From assembly GCA_934597255.1 (NCBI GenBank), contig CAKTQV010000006.1, positions 74,102-138,101 of the forward strand: a DNA stretch of 64,000 nt. Reading direction: 5' to 3'. Shown one piece after another: positions 33,209-41,234 of this stretch (positions are counted from its first letter, which is position 1; each line of letters begins with the position of its first letter). The notes beneath the pieces are model-generated. The model was not told where the DNA came from. It searched no databases and worked only from the letters and a program-made list of their open reading frames with translations. The position numbers were made by a program, and so were the translations under genes. This stretch comes from an uncultured Oscillospiraceae bacterium. GTDB taxonomy: Bacteria > Bacillota > Clostridia > Oscillospirales > Oscillospiraceae.

Positions 33209-33919
33209 ATGATATACTCTCAGAGCTATCAGCCCCGCATCGACGATTTCGACCGCTTCGGCCAGATGTCGCCGGAGGCGGTGCTGCACATTCTTGAGGA
33301 CTGCGCCTGCCGCCACACGGCGGCCGTGGACGAGGGCGTCATTGAAAAAAGCCGGCACGGTTTGGCGTGGATCCTGACGGAGTGGAACTTCCGCATCCTG
33401 CGCCGGCCGGTCAGCGGCGAGAGCTTTACCGTAAATACCTGGACGTGCGGAAAGCCCCCGGCGGTCACGATCCGCCGCGAGCTGGAGGCCAGGGCGGCCG
33501 ACGGCCAGACATTGGTGCTGGCGGAGGCGACGCTTGGCCTTCTGGAGCGGGAGACGGAGCGGCTCGCGCGCATCACGCAGGATGCGTTCGAGCGCTACGC
33601 GCCGGAGGAGCGGACGCTTCTGCCGCCCGCCGCGAAGCTGCGCGCGCCGCAGGCGTATGATACGGAGAAGCGCGTGCAGCTGCGCCGCGCCGATCTGGAT
33701 TTTAACGGCCATCTTCACAATACCCGCTATCTCGAACTGGCGGCGGAGGTGCTGCCGGAAACGCTTGCGCGCCGGGCGCAGAATTTCCGCATCAGCTACC
33801 GCCGGGCGCTCGGCGGCAGCGGCGATGTGACGGTGCGTCTTGCCGGCGGCGGGGAGCAGGCGGTCGTTGGGATATACGACGGGCAGGAGACGCTGTGCGC
33901 GCTCGTGTGCGTTTCATAA
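33209..33919 (+). CDS. Acyl-ACP thioesterase
   Basis: A 236-residue double hot-dog thioesterase that releases fatty acids from acyl carrier protein. The second-domain active segment ADLDFNGHLHNTRYLELA matches the plant/bacterial FatA/FatB pattern (Asp, Asn, His), and the first half carries the paired hot-dog fold (GLAWILTEWNFRIL). ATG lies seven bases after sufB. Its place at the end of a Fe-S operon is unexpected and may only reflect shared transcription. A terminator follows. Confidence 0.9.
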   Translation: MIYSQSYQPRIDDFDRFGQMSPEAVLHILEDCACRHTAAVDEGVIEKSRHGLAWILTEWNFRILRRPVSGESFTVNTWTCGKPPAVTIRRELEARAADGQTLVLAEATLGLLERETERLARITQDAFERYAPEERTLLPPAAKLRAPQAYDTEKRVQLRRADLDFNGHLHNTRYLELAAEVLPETLARRAQNFRISYRRALGGSGDVTVRLAGGGEQAVVGIYDGQETLCALVCVS

Positions 33920-33928
33920 GAATAAGAA

Positions 33929-33976
33929 GACCTGTCCTTCGTGCAGCCGCGGGCTGAACGGAGGACAGGCTTTTTT
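33929..33976 (+). terminator. Terminator of the sufCB-thioesterase unit
   Basis: A long stem (CCTGTCC pairing with GGACAGG at its base, an inner CAGCC/GGCTG arm) is followed by CTTTTTT. Confidence 0.85.
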
Positions 33977-34021
33977 GGACAAGGGCGTATGGGGCGTTAT
34001 CCGAAGGCGTCCGGATATGGG

Positions 34022-34060
34022 AACGGGAACGGCAGTTTTATCTGCCGTTCCCGTTTTTTG
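34022..34060 (+). terminator. Second terminator downstream of the thioesterase
   Basis: A 14-bp perfect stem (34022-34035 with 34042-34055) has a TTTTAT loop and continues into a T run. It is the second consecutive plus-strand terminator and lies next to the end of the convergent kce-like gene. Confidence 0.8.
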
Positions 34061-34076
34061 CTTTTAAAGCGCTGCG

Positions 34077-34997
34077 TCAGATCTCGACAGGGTGGGTGAT
34101 CTCGTCGCGCAGGCAATGGCGGGTGATGCCGAGGATGGCGCGGGCGTCGTCCGCCGTGGCGATCTCGCGGCCGGCGAGCTTCGCCAGCGTTACGGCGCGC
34201 TCCACCAGGCGCACGTTCGTGGCGATGTCCTTCGTGCCGTCCGGGTTCTTGCCGAACATGACATTGTCCTCCAGACCCACGCGCAGGCCGTCGCAGCCCA
34301 TGGACAGGCCGGCCAGCATCATCGGCATATGCGCCTTGCCGATGCCGGAAACGGACCAGGTGGCGCCTTCGGGAAGATGATCGACGACGTAGGCAAGCGC
34401 CTGCGGCGTGCCGGGCATGGAGCCGCCGACGCCCATGATGAACTGGATGTGGGGGGGCAGGGGGATGTTGTGCTTTTTGACATAGTACATGACGGAATCG
34501 AGATGACCGGTGTCAAAGACCTCGAATTCGGGCTTGATGTCGTATTTGACGACCTCGTCGGACAGCTCGTTGAGGAAGCGGGGATGGTTTTCAAAGATGT
34601 AGGAGTTCGACCAGTTGATGGTGTTGGGGTCGAACGAGCACATTTCGGGGCGCAGGGCGCTCAGATGCTGCAGGCGCTTGTAGTCCTCGTATTCGCCGCC
34701 GGAGGTGGTGAGGTTGATGATGATGTCAACGCCGGCCTCGGCGCAATATTTGCGGCACAGCTCCACGGTCTCGGTGAACTTCTGCAGGCTCATGGATTTG
34801 TAGCCGATCTGCATTTCGCCGTTGACCATCTTGTCCTCGCGGACATGAATGTGGGCGATGGAGGCGCCGGCCTTGGCGACCGCGACCACGTCGCGCGCGA
34901 TCTCCTCGGGCGTGTAGGGGACGGAGGGAGCCTGGGACTTTTTGGTGCCCGCGCCGCAGATGCAGCACTGGATGATGACTTTGTTGGACTTGCTCAT
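34077..34997 (-). CDS. kce: Beta-keto acid cleavage enzyme (Kce type)
   Basis: A 306-residue Zn-dependent BKACE, which condenses a beta-keto acid with acetyl-CoA to give acetoacetate and a new CoA ester. In lysine fermentation the substrate is 3-keto-5-aminohexanoate. Zn ligands His49 and His51 (HIHVRED) and the ED of RVGLEDNVMFG are kept, as are the LTTSGG and EFEVFDTG segments. The position that in the known Kce is Glu (Glu14, in a GAE) is Gly here (GAG). None of the other lysine-fermentation genes (kamA, kamDE, kdd, kal) is near, so the substrate may not be KAH. The thiolase gene is 26 bases upstream in the same orientation. Confidence 0.82.
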   Translation of the reverse strand: MSKSNKVIIQCCICGAGTKKSQAPSVPYTPEEIARDVVAVAKAGASIAHIHVREDKMVNGEMQIGYKSMSLQKFTETVELCRKYCAEAGVDIIINLTTSGGEYEDYKRLQHLSALRPEMCSFDPNTINWSNSYIFENHPRFLNELSDEVVKYDIKPEFEVFDTGHLDSVMYYVKKHNIPLPPHIQFIMGVGGSMPGTPQALAYVVDHLPEGATWSVSGIGKAHMPMMLAGLSMGCDGLRVGLEDNVMFGKNPDGTKDIATNVRLVERAVTLAKLAGREIATADDARAILGITRHCLRDEITHPVEI

Positions 34998-35022
34998 GAC
35001 ATTTATTCCTCGATTCCAAAAA

Positions 35023-36276
35023 TTATTCGCACATTTCGATCACGGTGGCCTGACCCATGCCGCCGGCGATGCACAGCGTCGCAAGGCCGTATTTCAGCCC
35101 GCGCTTTTTCATCTCATGCACCAGCGTCACAAGAATGCGGCAGCCGGAGGAGCCGACGGGGTGGCCCAGGGCGATGGCGCCGCCGTTGACGTTGATGATG
35201 TCCATCTTGTCCTCCCAGCCGAGCAGCTTGATGCAGCCGAGGCTCTGGGCGGCAAAGGCTTCGTTGAGCTCGATGAGCTGGATGTCGTCGATCGTAAGGC
35301 CGGCGTATTCCAGCGCCTTGGGTACGGCGTAGACCGGGCCGAGACCCATCTGCTGAGGATCGGCGCCGGCGCAGCCCATGCCGATGATGCGCGCCAGCGG
35401 CTTGAGCCCGAGCGCCTTCGCTTTCTCCTCGCTCATCAGAAGCATGGAGGAAGCGCCGTCGTTGCGGCCGGAGGAGGAACCGGCGGTCACGGTGCCGGTG
35501 ACTTCTCTGGAATTGAACATCTTGCCGTCCTCGTGCACGTCGATGCTGAAAACGGGGCGGAGCTTCGCCATTTTTTCCTCGTTGGTCGCGCGGTTGGGGA
35601 ACTCGTCCGTATCAAAGACGATGGGGTCCTTTTTCCGGCCCTGCGGCACGACGAGAGGAACGATCTCGTCCTTGAAGCGGCCGGAATCGACCGCGGCGAT
35701 GGCCCGGCGCTGGCTGAGCAGGGAAAAGGCATCCTGCTCCTCGCGGGTGATGCCGAGCTCCTGCGCCACGCGCTCGGCTGTGGCGCCCATGTTGTAGCGG
35801 CCGTAGGTCTCCTCGGGCTGGCTTTTGAACTGGCCCTCGGTGAGCGCGTCGACGAATTCTGTCGTCCCGGTGCCGACGCCCCAGCGGGCGTTGCGCACAT
35901 AGAAGACGGCGTTGGACATGCTCTCGGTGCCGCCGGCGATGACGCAGTCGTTGACGCCGGCCATGATGCTCATGACGGCGTTCTGCACGGCGGTCATGCC
36001 GCTGGCGCACTGGCGCATGACGGTGTAGGCGGGGCAGGATTCGGGGATGCCGGAGCGCAGCGCCGCGACGCGGGCGATGTTCGGCTCGTCCGAGGTCTGG
36101 CGGCACTGGCCGAGAATGACCTCGTCGATCTCGGCGGGGTCGATGCCGCTGCGGTCCAGATTGCCCCGGATGGTGGCGCAGGCCATGTCCAGCGCGGACA
36201 GCGGCTTGCACGCGCCGCCCATTTTGCCCACGGCGGTGCGGCAGGCGTCAACGATGACAACATTTCTGCATTCCAT
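35023..36276 (-). CDS. Acetyl-CoA acetyltransferase (thiolase)
   Basis: A 417-residue thiolase that joins or splits acetoacetyl-CoA and two acetyl-CoA. The nucleophile is Cys in MRQCASGM, NEAFAAQ and the HPVGSSGCR segment give the catalytic His, and CIAGGMG holds the second Cys. The length (about 390-420) and motifs are those of biosynthetic/degradative acetyl-CoA C-acetyltransferases. It shares an operon with the Kce-type enzyme, whose products include acetoacetate, linking keto-acid breakdown to acetyl-CoA or butyrate. Confidence 0.94.
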   Translation of the reverse strand: MECRNVVIVDACRTAVGKMGGACKPLSALDMACATIRGNLDRSGIDPAEIDEVILGQCRQTSDEPNIARVAALRSGIPESCPAYTVMRQCASGMTAVQNAVMSIMAGVNDCVIAGGTESMSNAVFYVRNARWGVGTGTTEFVDALTEGQFKSQPEETYGRYNMGATAERVAQELGITREEQDAFSLLSQRRAIAAVDSGRFKDEIVPLVVPQGRKKDPIVFDTDEFPNRATNEEKMAKLRPVFSIDVHEDGKMFNSREVTGTVTAGSSSGRNDGASSMLLMSEEKAKALGLKPLARIIGMGCAGADPQQMGLGPVYAVPKALEYAGLTIDDIQLIELNEAFAAQSLGCIKLLGWEDKMDIINVNGGAIALGHPVGSSGCRILVTLVHEMKKRGLKYGLATLCIAGGMGQATVIEMCE

Positions 36277-36397
36277 GACAGTAAGTGCTTCTCCTTCTCA
36301 GACTGCGGGCCGTGTTCGTCCGCAGATAAATTATATGTAAGGCTATCATAAACCTTGGAATCATCCGAAAGTCAACCGCCTTTTTGCGTTTTCCCGG

Positions 36398-36432
36398 AAA
36401 AAAACAGACCGCTCTCCGAAGAGAGCGGTCTG
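36398..36432 (-). terminator. Terminator of ackA
   Basis: A 12-bp perfect stem (36405-36416 with 36421-36432) has a four-base loop and, on the minus strand, is followed by seven T. Confidence 0.92.
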
Positions 36433-36447
36433 CGGAAAAAACGGGGA

Positions 36448-37647
36448 TCAGGCCTCGACGAGCGCCTTGGTGTCGCGGGCGATCACGAGCTCCTCGTTCG
36501 TGGGGATGACAAACATACGGACCTTGGAGCCGGCCTTGGAGATCTCGATGTCCTCGCCGCGCTTGGCGTTGGCCTGCTCGTCCAGCTCCGTGCCGAGATA
36601 GCCGAGATAGGCGCAGATGTCGGCGCGGGTGGAGGCGGAGTTTTCGCCGACGCCGGCCGTGAACACGATGGCGTCCACGCCGCCCATGGCCGCGGCATAC
36701 CCGCCGACGGTCTTGGCCACGTCGTAGGCGAAGATATCCAGCGCCAGACGCGCGCGGTCGTTGCCCTCGGAGGCGGCGTTGTCCAGGTCGCGGAAGTCGG
36801 AGGAGACGCCGGAGATGCCCAGCACGCCGGACTTCTTGTTGAGGATGGTGGTCAGCTCCTCGATGCTCTTGCCGGCGTTGGAGGCGAGATACTCAAGGAT
36901 GGAAACGTCGATGTCGCCGCAGCGGGTGCCCATGGGCAGACCGGCGATGGGCGTGAAGCCCATGGAGGTGTCGACGCTCTTGCCGCCGTCGATGGCGCAG
37001 ATGGACGAGCCGTTGCCCATGTGGCAGGAGATGATCTTCAGATCCTTGATGTCCTTGCCCATCAGCTCGGCGCAGCGGCCGGAAACGTAGCGGTGGCTGG
37101 TGCCGTGGAAGCCGTAGCGGCGGACCTTGAGATCGGTGTAGTACTCATAGGGGATGGCGTAGATGAACGCCTTGCCGGGCATGGTCTGATGGAAGGCGGT
37201 GTCGAACACGGCGACCTGGGGCACATCCGGGCCCATGACGGCCTTGCAGGCGTTGATGCCGGTGATGTTGGCGGGGTTGTGCAGCGGGGCGAGGGGGATG
37301 CACTCGGCAATGGCGTCCATGACGGCGTCGTCGATGAGAACGCTCTGGGCGAACTTCTCGCCGCCGTGAACGACGCGGTGGCCGACGGCGCTGATCTCGC
37401 TCATGCTCTCGACCACGCCGTACTCGGCGCTGGTGAGCTTGTCGAGAACGGCGGCGATCGCCTCGGTGTGCGTGGGCAGGGCAATGTCCTCGTCGAACTT
37501 CGGCTTGCCGTTCTGGGGCTGATGCTTCAGATGGCCGTCGATGCCGATGCGCTCGCACAGACCCTTGGCAAGAAGCGTTTCGGTCTCCATGTCCAGAAGC
37601 TGATACTTCAGGGAGGAGGAGCCTGCGTTGATGACAAGAATTTTCAT
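36448..37647 (-). CDS. ackA: Acetate kinase
   Basis: A 399-residue enzyme making ATP and acetate from acetyl phosphate. The start KILVINAGSSSLKYQLLDM is diagnostic, with GHRVVHGG, the family RRYGFHGTSHRYVS and the VFTAGVGENS adenosine-site motif. It has its own terminator and stands apart from thiolase. pta is not in the window. ATG follows AAAGGA by seven bases. A suboptimal TTTACA N15 TACAAT promoter lies upstream, between it and the divergent tmcAL. Confidence 0.97.
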   Translation of the reverse strand: MKILVINAGSSSLKYQLLDMETETLLAKGLCERIGIDGHLKHQPQNGKPKFDEDIALPTHTEAIAAVLDKLTSAEYGVVESMSEISAVGHRVVHGGEKFAQSVLIDDAVMDAIAECIPLAPLHNPANITGINACKAVMGPDVPQVAVFDTAFHQTMPGKAFIYAIPYEYYTDLKVRRYGFHGTSHRYVSGRCAELMGKDIKDLKIISCHMGNGSSICAIDGGKSVDTSMGFTPIAGLPMGTRCGDIDVSILEYLASNAGKSIEELTTILNKKSGVLGISGVSSDFRDLDNAASEGNDRARLALDIFAYDVAKTVGGYAAAMGGVDAIVFTAGVGENSASTRADICAYLGYLGTELDEQANAKRGEDIEISKAGSKVRMFVIPTNEELVIARDTKALVEA

Positions 37648-37767
37648 GGTACTGTCCTTTCGTATTGTAAAAAATAAAATTTCGTGTAAAATGAGAGCCG
37701 GGAGGGCGCGTTTGCCTCCTAAAGGTCTATTTTAACGCAAAATCCCAAAAACGCAAGAGGTAATGCC

Positions 37768-38952
37768 ATGAGTGTCGTTGGAATCGTGTGTGAATACAAT
37801 CCCTTCCACAAGGGCCATCTCGACCATATCCGCCAAAGCCGCGCTGCGGCGGGCGGAGACGCGCCGGTCGTGTGCGTCATGTCGGGCGATTTTGTCCAGC
37901 GGGGGACGCCGGCTGTCTTTGACAAGCATGTCCGCGCCCGCGCCGCGTGCGCCTGCGGGGCCGATCTGGTCATTGAGCTGCCGCTGCCCTGGTGCGTTTC
38001 GTCGGCGGAGCGCTTTGCGCGCGGCGGCGTGGGACTGCTGAACGATCTCGGCGTTGTGACGCATCTGAGCTTCGGGAGCGAGGCGGGCGATCTGGCGCCG
38101 CTGACGGCGCTGGCGCTGGAGGCGATGGAGCCGGAAACGATCGAGGCGGTCAAGGACGCAATGAGCGGCGGCATGGGCTTTGCGCCCGCGCGCCAGAGGG
38201 CGCTGGAGGAAAAGCTCGGCCGTGAATGCGCCGGACTGCTGGAAAAGCCGAACAACATTCTGGCCGTCGAATACCTCAAGGCGCTGCTTTCCCTGAACGC
38301 CGCGCTGACGCCGGTCACGACCCGCCGCACCGGCTCCGTTCACGACGGAAGCTCGGACGGCGCCTTCCGCTGCGCGGCGGAGATACGCAGCATGCTCGAG
38401 GCGGAGGAGGACGTTTCGCCCTATCTGCCGGCGGCGGCGCAGGAGGTGCTGCGCGGCTGCGAGCCAATGTATATGGAGAAGCTGGAGCAGGCGTATATGG
38501 CGCGGCTGCGCATGCTGCCGGAGGAGGCGTTCCACGCGTTCCCGGACGCGACGGAGGGGCTGGGGAACCGGCTTTACCGCGCCGTCCGCACGGAGCCGGG
38601 CGTGGAGGCCGTGCTTTCGGCGGTCAAGACAAAGCGCTATCCCATGAGCCGCCTGCGCCGTATGCTGACGTGCGCGGCTCTCGGCGTGCGCGCCGGCGAG
38701 GCGGGGGAGCGCGTGCCCTACGCCCGCGTTCTGGCGGCCAGCGGGGCGGGACGCGCGCTGCTGCGGGAGATGGACGGAAAAAGCGCCGTGCCTGTCATCA
38801 CAAAGCCTGCCGCTGTCAGGGAGCTTGGCGGCGAGGCGGAGCGGATATTCACCCGGACGGCGGACGCGCGCGATTTTTACGTTCTCGGCCGCGAGGGGAT
38901 CGCCGGACGCGACGGGGGCTCGGACTGGAAGTCCGGCCCGGCCATGCTTTGA
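37768..38952 (+). CDS. tmcAL: tRNA(Met) cytidine acetate ligase
   Basis: A 394-residue nucleotidyltransferase-fold enzyme of the YlbM family that uses acetate and ATP to make N4-acetylcytidine in the wobble position of elongator tRNA-Met. The N-terminal VGIVCEYNPFHKGHL (with HxGH nucleotide site), GDFVQRGTPAV and the ELPLPW segments identify it. It is divergent from acetate kinase, so an acetate-using modification sits next to the acetate-making enzyme. ATG follows GAGGTAA. prfA follows after only three bases. Confidence 0.92.
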   Translation: MSVVGIVCEYNPFHKGHLDHIRQSRAAAGGDAPVVCVMSGDFVQRGTPAVFDKHVRARAACACGADLVIELPLPWCVSSAERFARGGVGLLNDLGVVTHLSFGSEAGDLAPLTALALEAMEPETIEAVKDAMSGGMGFAPARQRALEEKLGRECAGLLEKPNNILAVEYLKALLSLNAALTPVTTRRTGSVHDGSSDGAFRCAAEIRSMLEAEEDVSPYLPAAAQEVLRGCEPMYMEKLEQAYMARLRMLPEEAFHAFPDATEGLGNRLYRAVRTEPGVEAVLSAVKTKRYPMSRLRRMLTCAALGVRAGEAGERVPYARVLAASGAGRALLREMDGKSAVPVITKPAAVRELGGEAERIFTRTADARDFYVLGREGIAGRDGGSDWKSGPAML

Positions 38953-38955
38953 GCC

Positions 38956-40029
38956 ATGGAAGAAAAACTCAACGAGATCGCCCGCCGCTTTGAGCTTCTG
39001 ACGGCGCGCATGGAGCAGCCGGAGATCTATGGCGACCCGGCGCTGTATGCGGAGCTGGCGCGCGAGCAGAAGGAGCTTGCGCCGCTGGCGGAGGCGTGGG
39101 CCGCGCTGAGCGCGCAGCGGCGCGCGCAGACGGAGGCGCGGCAGATACTCGAGCGCGGGGGCGACCCGGAGCTGTGCGAACTGGCCCGGGAGGAGCTTGC
39201 CGCCGCGCAGGAGCGGATACCGGCGCTCGAGGAGCAGCTGCGCCTGCTTCTGGTGCCGGGCGACCCGGACGACGGGCGCAGCGTCATCGTGGAGATACGC
39301 GCCGGCGTAGGCGGCGAGGAATCGGCGCTGTTCGCCGCCGACCTTTACCGCATGTACACGCTGTACGCCGAGAGCCGTCGCTGGAGCGCAGAACTGGTCA
39401 GCGTGAGCGAGACCGATCTCGGCGGCTTCCGCGAGATCAGCTTTCTGCTCGACGCGCCGGGCGCTTACGCGCGGCTGAAGTTTGAAAGCGGCGTCCACCG
39501 CGTCCAGCGCGTGCCGGAGACCGAGGTACAGGGGCGCGTGCATACCTCCACGGCCACGGTGGCCGTGCTGCCGAAGCTGTCGGAACAGGAATTCGAGCTG
39601 AACATGGACGATGTGCGCATCGACGTGTTCCGTTCGTCCGGCGCGGGCGGCCAGAAGGTGAACAAGACCTCGTCCGCCATTCGTGTGACGCATATACCCA
39701 CCAACACGGTCGTCGAATGTCAGGACGAGCGGAGCCAGTATAAAAACAAGGCGCGGGCGCTGTCCGTGCTGGCCAGCCGGCTGGCGGCGGCGGAGCGCGA
39801 AAAGCGCGAGGCGGCCATGGGCGCCCAGCGCCGCAGCCAGATCGGCACGGGTATGCGCAACGAGCGCATCCGAACCTATAATTTCCCGCAGAACCGCGTC
39901 ACGGATCACCGCATCGGGCTGACGCTTTATCGGCTCGATTCCGTGATGAACGGCCAGCTCGATCTGCTGATCGACCCGCTGGCGGCGGCGGAGCGGGCGG
40001 AGAAACTGAAAAACGGCGAGGGATTATGA
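38956..40029 (+). CDS. prfA: Peptide chain release factor 1
   Basis: A 357-residue class I release factor reading UAA and UAG. The PxT stop-recognition motif appears as PET (VPETEVQGRVHT), and the GGQ peptidyl-hydrolysis loop is SSGAGGQKVNKTSS. The coiled-coil N-terminus is normal. It overlaps the following TsaC-CoaE gene by four bases (ATGA). The usual partner prmC (which methylates the GGQ Gln) is not here. Confidence 0.97.
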   Translation: MEEKLNEIARRFELLTARMEQPEIYGDPALYAELAREQKELAPLAEAWAALSAQRRAQTEARQILERGGDPELCELAREELAAAQERIPALEEQLRLLLVPGDPDDGRSVIVEIRAGVGGEESALFAADLYRMYTLYAESRRWSAELVSVSETDLGGFREISFLLDAPGAYARLKFESGVHRVQRVPETEVQGRVHTSTATVAVLPKLSEQEFELNMDDVRIDVFRSSGAGGQKVNKTSSAIRVTHIPTNTVVECQDERSQYKNKARALSVLASRLAAAEREKREAAMGAQRRSQIGTGMRNERIRTYNFPQNRVTDHRIGLTLYRLDSVMNGQLDLLIDPLAAAERAEKLKNGEGL

Positions 40030-41231
40030 AAACAGAGGTATTGAAGGACGATATCGGGACAGCGGCGGAGATCATACGCCGGGGCGGGCTGACCGCCGTG
40101 CCGACGGAGACGGTCTACGGTCTGGCCGCAAACGGGCTGGACGAGGACGCCGTGCGCCGCCTGTACGAGGTCAAGGGCCGCCCGGCGGTCAAGCCGCTGA
40201 GCCTGATGGTCGGGGGAGCGGAGGCCTTTGAAAAATACGGACGCGATGTGCCGCGCAGCGCTTATGTGCTGGCGGAGGCGTTCTGGCCGGGGCCGCTGAC
40301 CATCGTGGTGAAGGCCGCGTCCTGCGTGCCGTCCATCGTGACGGCGGGCGGCGACACGGTCGGGCTGCGCTGTCCGCAGCAGGAGCAGACGCAGGAGCTT
40401 CTGCGCCGCTGCGCGCTGCCGCTGGCCGCCCCTTCGGCCAATCCCTCCGGCGCGCCGAGCCCGAAAACGGCCGGCGAGGTTGTGGCGTATTTTGACGGGA
40501 AGATCGACGCCGTGATCGACGGCGGGGCGTGCGGCATCGGACGCGAGAGCACCATCGTCGATCTGACCGCCGCGCCGTATAAGATTCTGCGCGCCGGCGC
40601 GCTGGACGAGAAGGCGATACGCGCCGCGCTCATGCGCTCGCTGCGCATCGTGGGCGTGACGGGCGGCTCCGGCACGGGCAAGACCACGGCGCTGGACGTC
40701 CTGCGCGATATGGGGGCTCTTGTCATCGACGCCGATGCGCTGTATCATGGGCTGTGCGAAAGCTGCGCGCCGATGCTCGACGAGATCGGAGCGCTGTTTC
40801 CCGGCGTGGTGGAAAACGGCGTGCTGCTGCGCAAAAAGCTGGGGGCGATCGTTTTCTCCGACGCGGAAAAGCTGGCGGCGCTCCAATCCGTTACGGACCG
40901 CTATGTCAACGACGCCATCGACCGCGCGCTGGCCGAGCACGCGGCCGCCGGCGGGCGCTATGCCGCCGTGGACGCCATCGACCTTGTGGGAACGCCGCTT
41001 CAGGCGTATTTCTGCGCCACCGTCGGCATCACGGCCCCGGTCGGGACCCGCTGCGCGCGCATCATGGCGCGCGAGGGCATCCCGGAGGAATACGCCATGC
41101 TGCGCATCGGCGCGCAGAAAAGCGATGAATTTTTTGAGGAAAACTGCGACGTGTGCATCCGCAACGACGGCACCGTCGGGCAGTTCCATGATAAATGCAG
41201 AAAAATTTTTAAAGATATTCTGGAGGTATGA
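40026..41231 (+). CDS. Fused threonylcarbamoyladenylate synthase-dephospho-CoA kinase
   Basis: A 401-residue protein with two complete domains. Residues 1-205 are TsaC/YrdC (first step of tRNA t6A): GGLTAVPTETVYGLAAN, KGRPAVKPLSLMV, APSANPSGAPSPKTA. From about 206 on it is CoaE, the last step of CoA synthesis: Walker A GVTGGSGTGKTT, then DADALYH and RIGAQKSDEFFEE followed by CDVCIRNDGTVGQF. No stop or frameshift separates them. Both domains keep their key residues, so both activities are expected from one chain. It lies in a tmcAL-prfA operon, so tRNA modification, termination and CoA supply are co-expressed. A separate tsaC or coaE may exist elsewhere. Confidence 0.9.
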   Translation: MKTEVLKDDIGTAAEIIRRGGLTAVPTETVYGLAANGLDEDAVRRLYEVKGRPAVKPLSLMVGGAEAFEKYGRDVPRSAYVLAEAFWPGPLTIVVKAASCVPSIVTAGGDTVGLRCPQQEQTQELLRRCALPLAAPSANPSGAPSPKTAGEVVAYFDGKIDAVIDGGACGIGRESTIVDLTAAPYKILRAGALDEKAIRAALMRSLRIVGVTGGSGTGKTTALDVLRDMGALVIDADALYHGLCESCAPMLDEIGALFPGVVENGVLLRKKLGAIVFSDAEKLAALQSVTDRYVNDAIDRALAEHAAAGGRYAAVDAIDLVGTPLQAYFCATVGITAPVGTRCARIMAREGIPEEYAMLRIGAQKSDEFFEENCDVCIRNDGTVGQFHDKCRKIFKDILEV

Positions 41232-41234
41232 GAA

